Below, piece by piece: positions 63,210-64,000 of a DNA stretch of 64,000 nucleotides (the first letter of the stretch is position 1; the number at the start of each line of letters is the position of its first letter). The notes under the pieces are model-generated. The model had not been told where the DNA came from. It did no database searches and saw only the letters and a list, made by a program, of their open reading frames with translations. A program made the translations under genes and the position numbers. The stretch is taken from assembly GCF_023100945.1 (NCBI RefSeq), contig NZ_CP064689.1, positions 4,074,001 to 4,138,000 on the forward strand. The letters are read 5' to 3'. This DNA is from Bradyrhizobium sp. 200. Lineage in GTDB: Bacteria; Pseudomonadota; Alphaproteobacteria; Rhizobiales; Xanthobacteraceae.

Positions 63210-63225
63210 GCGAACATGTTAACAC
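63183..63225. promoter_or_regulatory. Paired operators at the RHH gene
   Basis: Two identical 11-base copies of CATGTTAACAC (63183-63193 and 63215-63225), each holding the palindrome TGTTAACA, start 32 bases apart (three helical turns). They flank the likely start codon of the RHH gene. Confidence 0.65.
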
Positions 63226-63281
63226 CGAATCGGGCCGCTGAATAGTCTCGGCCTTTGATTCTAAAGGGACTGAGTTAGATC

Positions 63282-63533
63282 ATGGCTAACGAAAGCAGAA
63301 TCGTACTGAGTGGAATGGCAACCGATCTCATCATCGGCATTGACGTATTAAAAGGCGGGCTAAAGGCTCTAGAGGAGATCATCGTCGAGTCCGGCGACTG
63401 CAATGAACTGATGAGCCAATTCCAGCCGGTGCAGTGGATGGCGGCATCTCTGGAGAACAATATCCGTAAGATCGAAAGCGAAGTCCACGAACTTCCGATT
63501 CACTCAATCGGTTTTCCGCGGGCGGCGGAGTAG
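63282..63533 (+). CDS. Hypothetical protein
   Basis: A protein of 83 residues (ESRIVLSGMATDLIIGIDVL; GGLKALEEIIVESGDCNELM; AASLENNIRKIESEVHEL), helical and acidic. It is divergent from the RHH gene with 72 bases between, so the operator pair there could control both. A good terminator follows at 63594-63625. Confidence 0.65.
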   Translation: MANESRIVLSGMATDLIIGIDVLKGGLKALEEIIVESGDCNELMSQFQPVQWMAASLENNIRKIESEVHELPIHSIGFPRAAE

Positions 63534-63593
63534 GCGGAATAGAGTTCGGCGGCCAGTATCTCAGCGCTACCCATCTATCCAGCGCCGCCGGAG

Positions 63594-63625
63594 ACGCCTC
63601 ACTCGAAAGGGTGGGGCGTTTTTTT
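63594..63625 (+). terminator. Rho-independent terminator
   Basis: A nine-bp stem (ACGCCTCAC with GTGGGGCGT) and a run of six T at 63620-63625 lie 60 bases past the stop of the gene at 63282. Confidence 0.85.
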
Positions 63626-63640
63626 GTGCAGGGTGTGTCG

Positions 63641-63730
63641 TCAGGGAGTCAGGACAAGCATAGACGCCAAGACGGCCGAAAAAATGAACAACCCAAAAAT
63701 CGCGATCTGGAACAGGCGCTCGACTTTCAT
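63641..63730 (-). CDS. Single-span membrane peptide (29 aa)
   Basis: A frame from ATG 63730 to TGA 63641 encodes MKVERLFQIAIFGLFIFSAV then LASMLVLTP, almost wholly a membrane span. It has a strong GGGGGAG ribosome site five bases upstream. Such mini-proteins are missed by gene finders. The function is unknown. Confidence 0.55.
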   Translation of the reverse strand: MKVERLFQIAIFGLFIFSAVLASMLVLTP

Positions 63731-63857
63731 TTGCGCTCCCCCGCAAATCTGTCGAACCGGCGTAACGCGGAAGTGCGGGGATTGGTTCCGGGTGATGTCT
63801 AGGGACACAGGGAGCCAAGAGTGAGGGGCGGGCTGTTTACTTTCTAGGGGCGGGGCA

Positions 63858-63878
63858 GCTTAGGAATCAGATTAGGAA
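63858..63878 (+). repeat. Right arm-type repeats
   Basis: GCTTAGGAA (63858) and GATTAGGAA (63870) start 12 bases apart, matching the pair before the integrase. An IHF-like A+T-rich stretch (TATCAATTAGATA, 63911-63923) lies between them and the right att core. Confidence 0.6.
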
Positions 63879-63934
63879 TTGACATCCCACTTTCATATTT
63901 TTACTAATAATATCAATTAGATATTGCGCTTTAC

Positions 63935-63948
63935 TGGCGGAAGGGGTG
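63935..63948 (-). repeat. Right attachment site (att core, tRNA-Ser 3' end)
   Basis: The same 14 bases as at 45114-45127. Read on the minus strand it is the last 14 bases of tRNA-Ser including the encoded CCA, so integration left the tRNA gene whole on this side. Confidence 0.85.
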
Positions 63949-64000
63949 GGATTCGAACCCACGGTACCCTTGCAGGCACGCCGGTTTTCAAGACCGGTGC
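63935..64000 (-). tRNA. tRNA-Ser (UGA), 5' end beyond window
   Basis: Read from the edge: anticodon stem CCGGT with loop CTTGAAA (anticodon TGA) and ACCGG, a long serine-type variable arm, T arm TGGG-TTCGAAT-CCCA, acceptor end CCCTTCC, discriminator G and CCA. The D arm and 5' acceptor strand lie past 64000. It is the target of the integrated element. Confidence 0.9.

Larger units (their letters stand above)
45114..63948. mobile_element. Integrative element in tRNA-Ser(UGA), phage-satellite-like, 18.8 kb
   Basis: The element is bounded by a 14-base direct repeat, TGGCGGAAGGGGTG, at 45114-45127 and 63935-63948. The right copy is the 3' end (CCA included) of the tRNA-Ser gene at the window edge. 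Inside are integrase, AlpA, replication gene with iterons, capsid, HNH, terminase small subunit, tape-measure fragment and cargo. No large terminase, portal, tail-fibre or lysis gene is seen. It could be a prophage satellite or a prophage that lost its middle. Confidence 0.85.

Noticed and set aside
45114..63948. Reading the element as a complete inducible prophage
   Set aside because: No large terminase, portal, protease, tail fibre, holin or endolysin could be found.

Overview
The window reads as a chromosome segment of a Bradyrhizobium-like alphaproteobacterium (order Rhizobiales). This rests on several signs: high G+C; the two interspersed palindromic repeats typical of that group at 3975-4054 and 17692-17795; a NasS/NasT nitrate-sensing pair in front of an assimilatory nitrite reductase; several Bug/TctC-type binding proteins; and small orphan proteins of a kind familiar from this genus. 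The assignment is by recognition, not by database search.

Layout. 1-3857 is sparse accessory DNA (an unfinished hypothetical gene, a LysR/TctC pair, and a methyltransferase between two inverted C-terminal remnants of one IS5-like transposase). It stops at the 3' end of a tRNA-Arg. 4062-6821 is core: argD, preceded by a previously unremarked arginine-rich leader peptide with a terminator hairpin, and rimO. A ~1 kb insert with one unknown gene sits between rimO and a duplicated, broken copy of the rimO 5' end (7755-7800). 7934-13421 is nitrate assimilation: nasT, nasS, a leader with sigma-54 promoter, ANTAR-type hairpin and terminator, nirA, and an Fe-S flavoprotein reductase. 13758-16347 is the 5-oxoprolinase operon pxpBCA. 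16565-20418 holds an RraA-like enzyme, a cupin and exported proteins. 20525-27462 is one six-gene operon, a sugar-type ABC importer with a hydroxyacid dehydrogenase and an amidase. 27892-34692 is mixed metabolism.

34736-44249 is a low-oxygen/stress block (CBS and CBS-BON proteins, alcohol dehydrogenase, APH/P-loop fusion, CHAD protein, universal stress protein, small phasin-like protein, CoA ligase-GNAT fusion). Three FNR/FixK-type boxes lie in front of its units, and a decayed FNR-family regulator lies inside it. A fitAB-type toxin-antitoxin pair follows (44411-45030).

45114-63948 is a complete 18.8 kb integrative element in the 3' end of tRNA-Ser(UGA). It has 14-bp att repeats at both ends, 12-bp-spaced arm repeats next to both, a P4-type integrase, AlpA, a replication gene carrying four iterons, a capsid-HNH-terminase-small-subunit block, a short tape-measure protein, and a right half of mostly unknown cargo. 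It has no recognisable large terminase, portal or lysis gene, so it is either a phage satellite or a reduced prophage. Several of its genes appear to start with TTG.

The strongest candidates for undescribed biology are the arginine leader/attenuator of argD (5301-5486), the satellite-like element with its internal iteron origin, and the rimO 5'-end duplication around a cargo gene.
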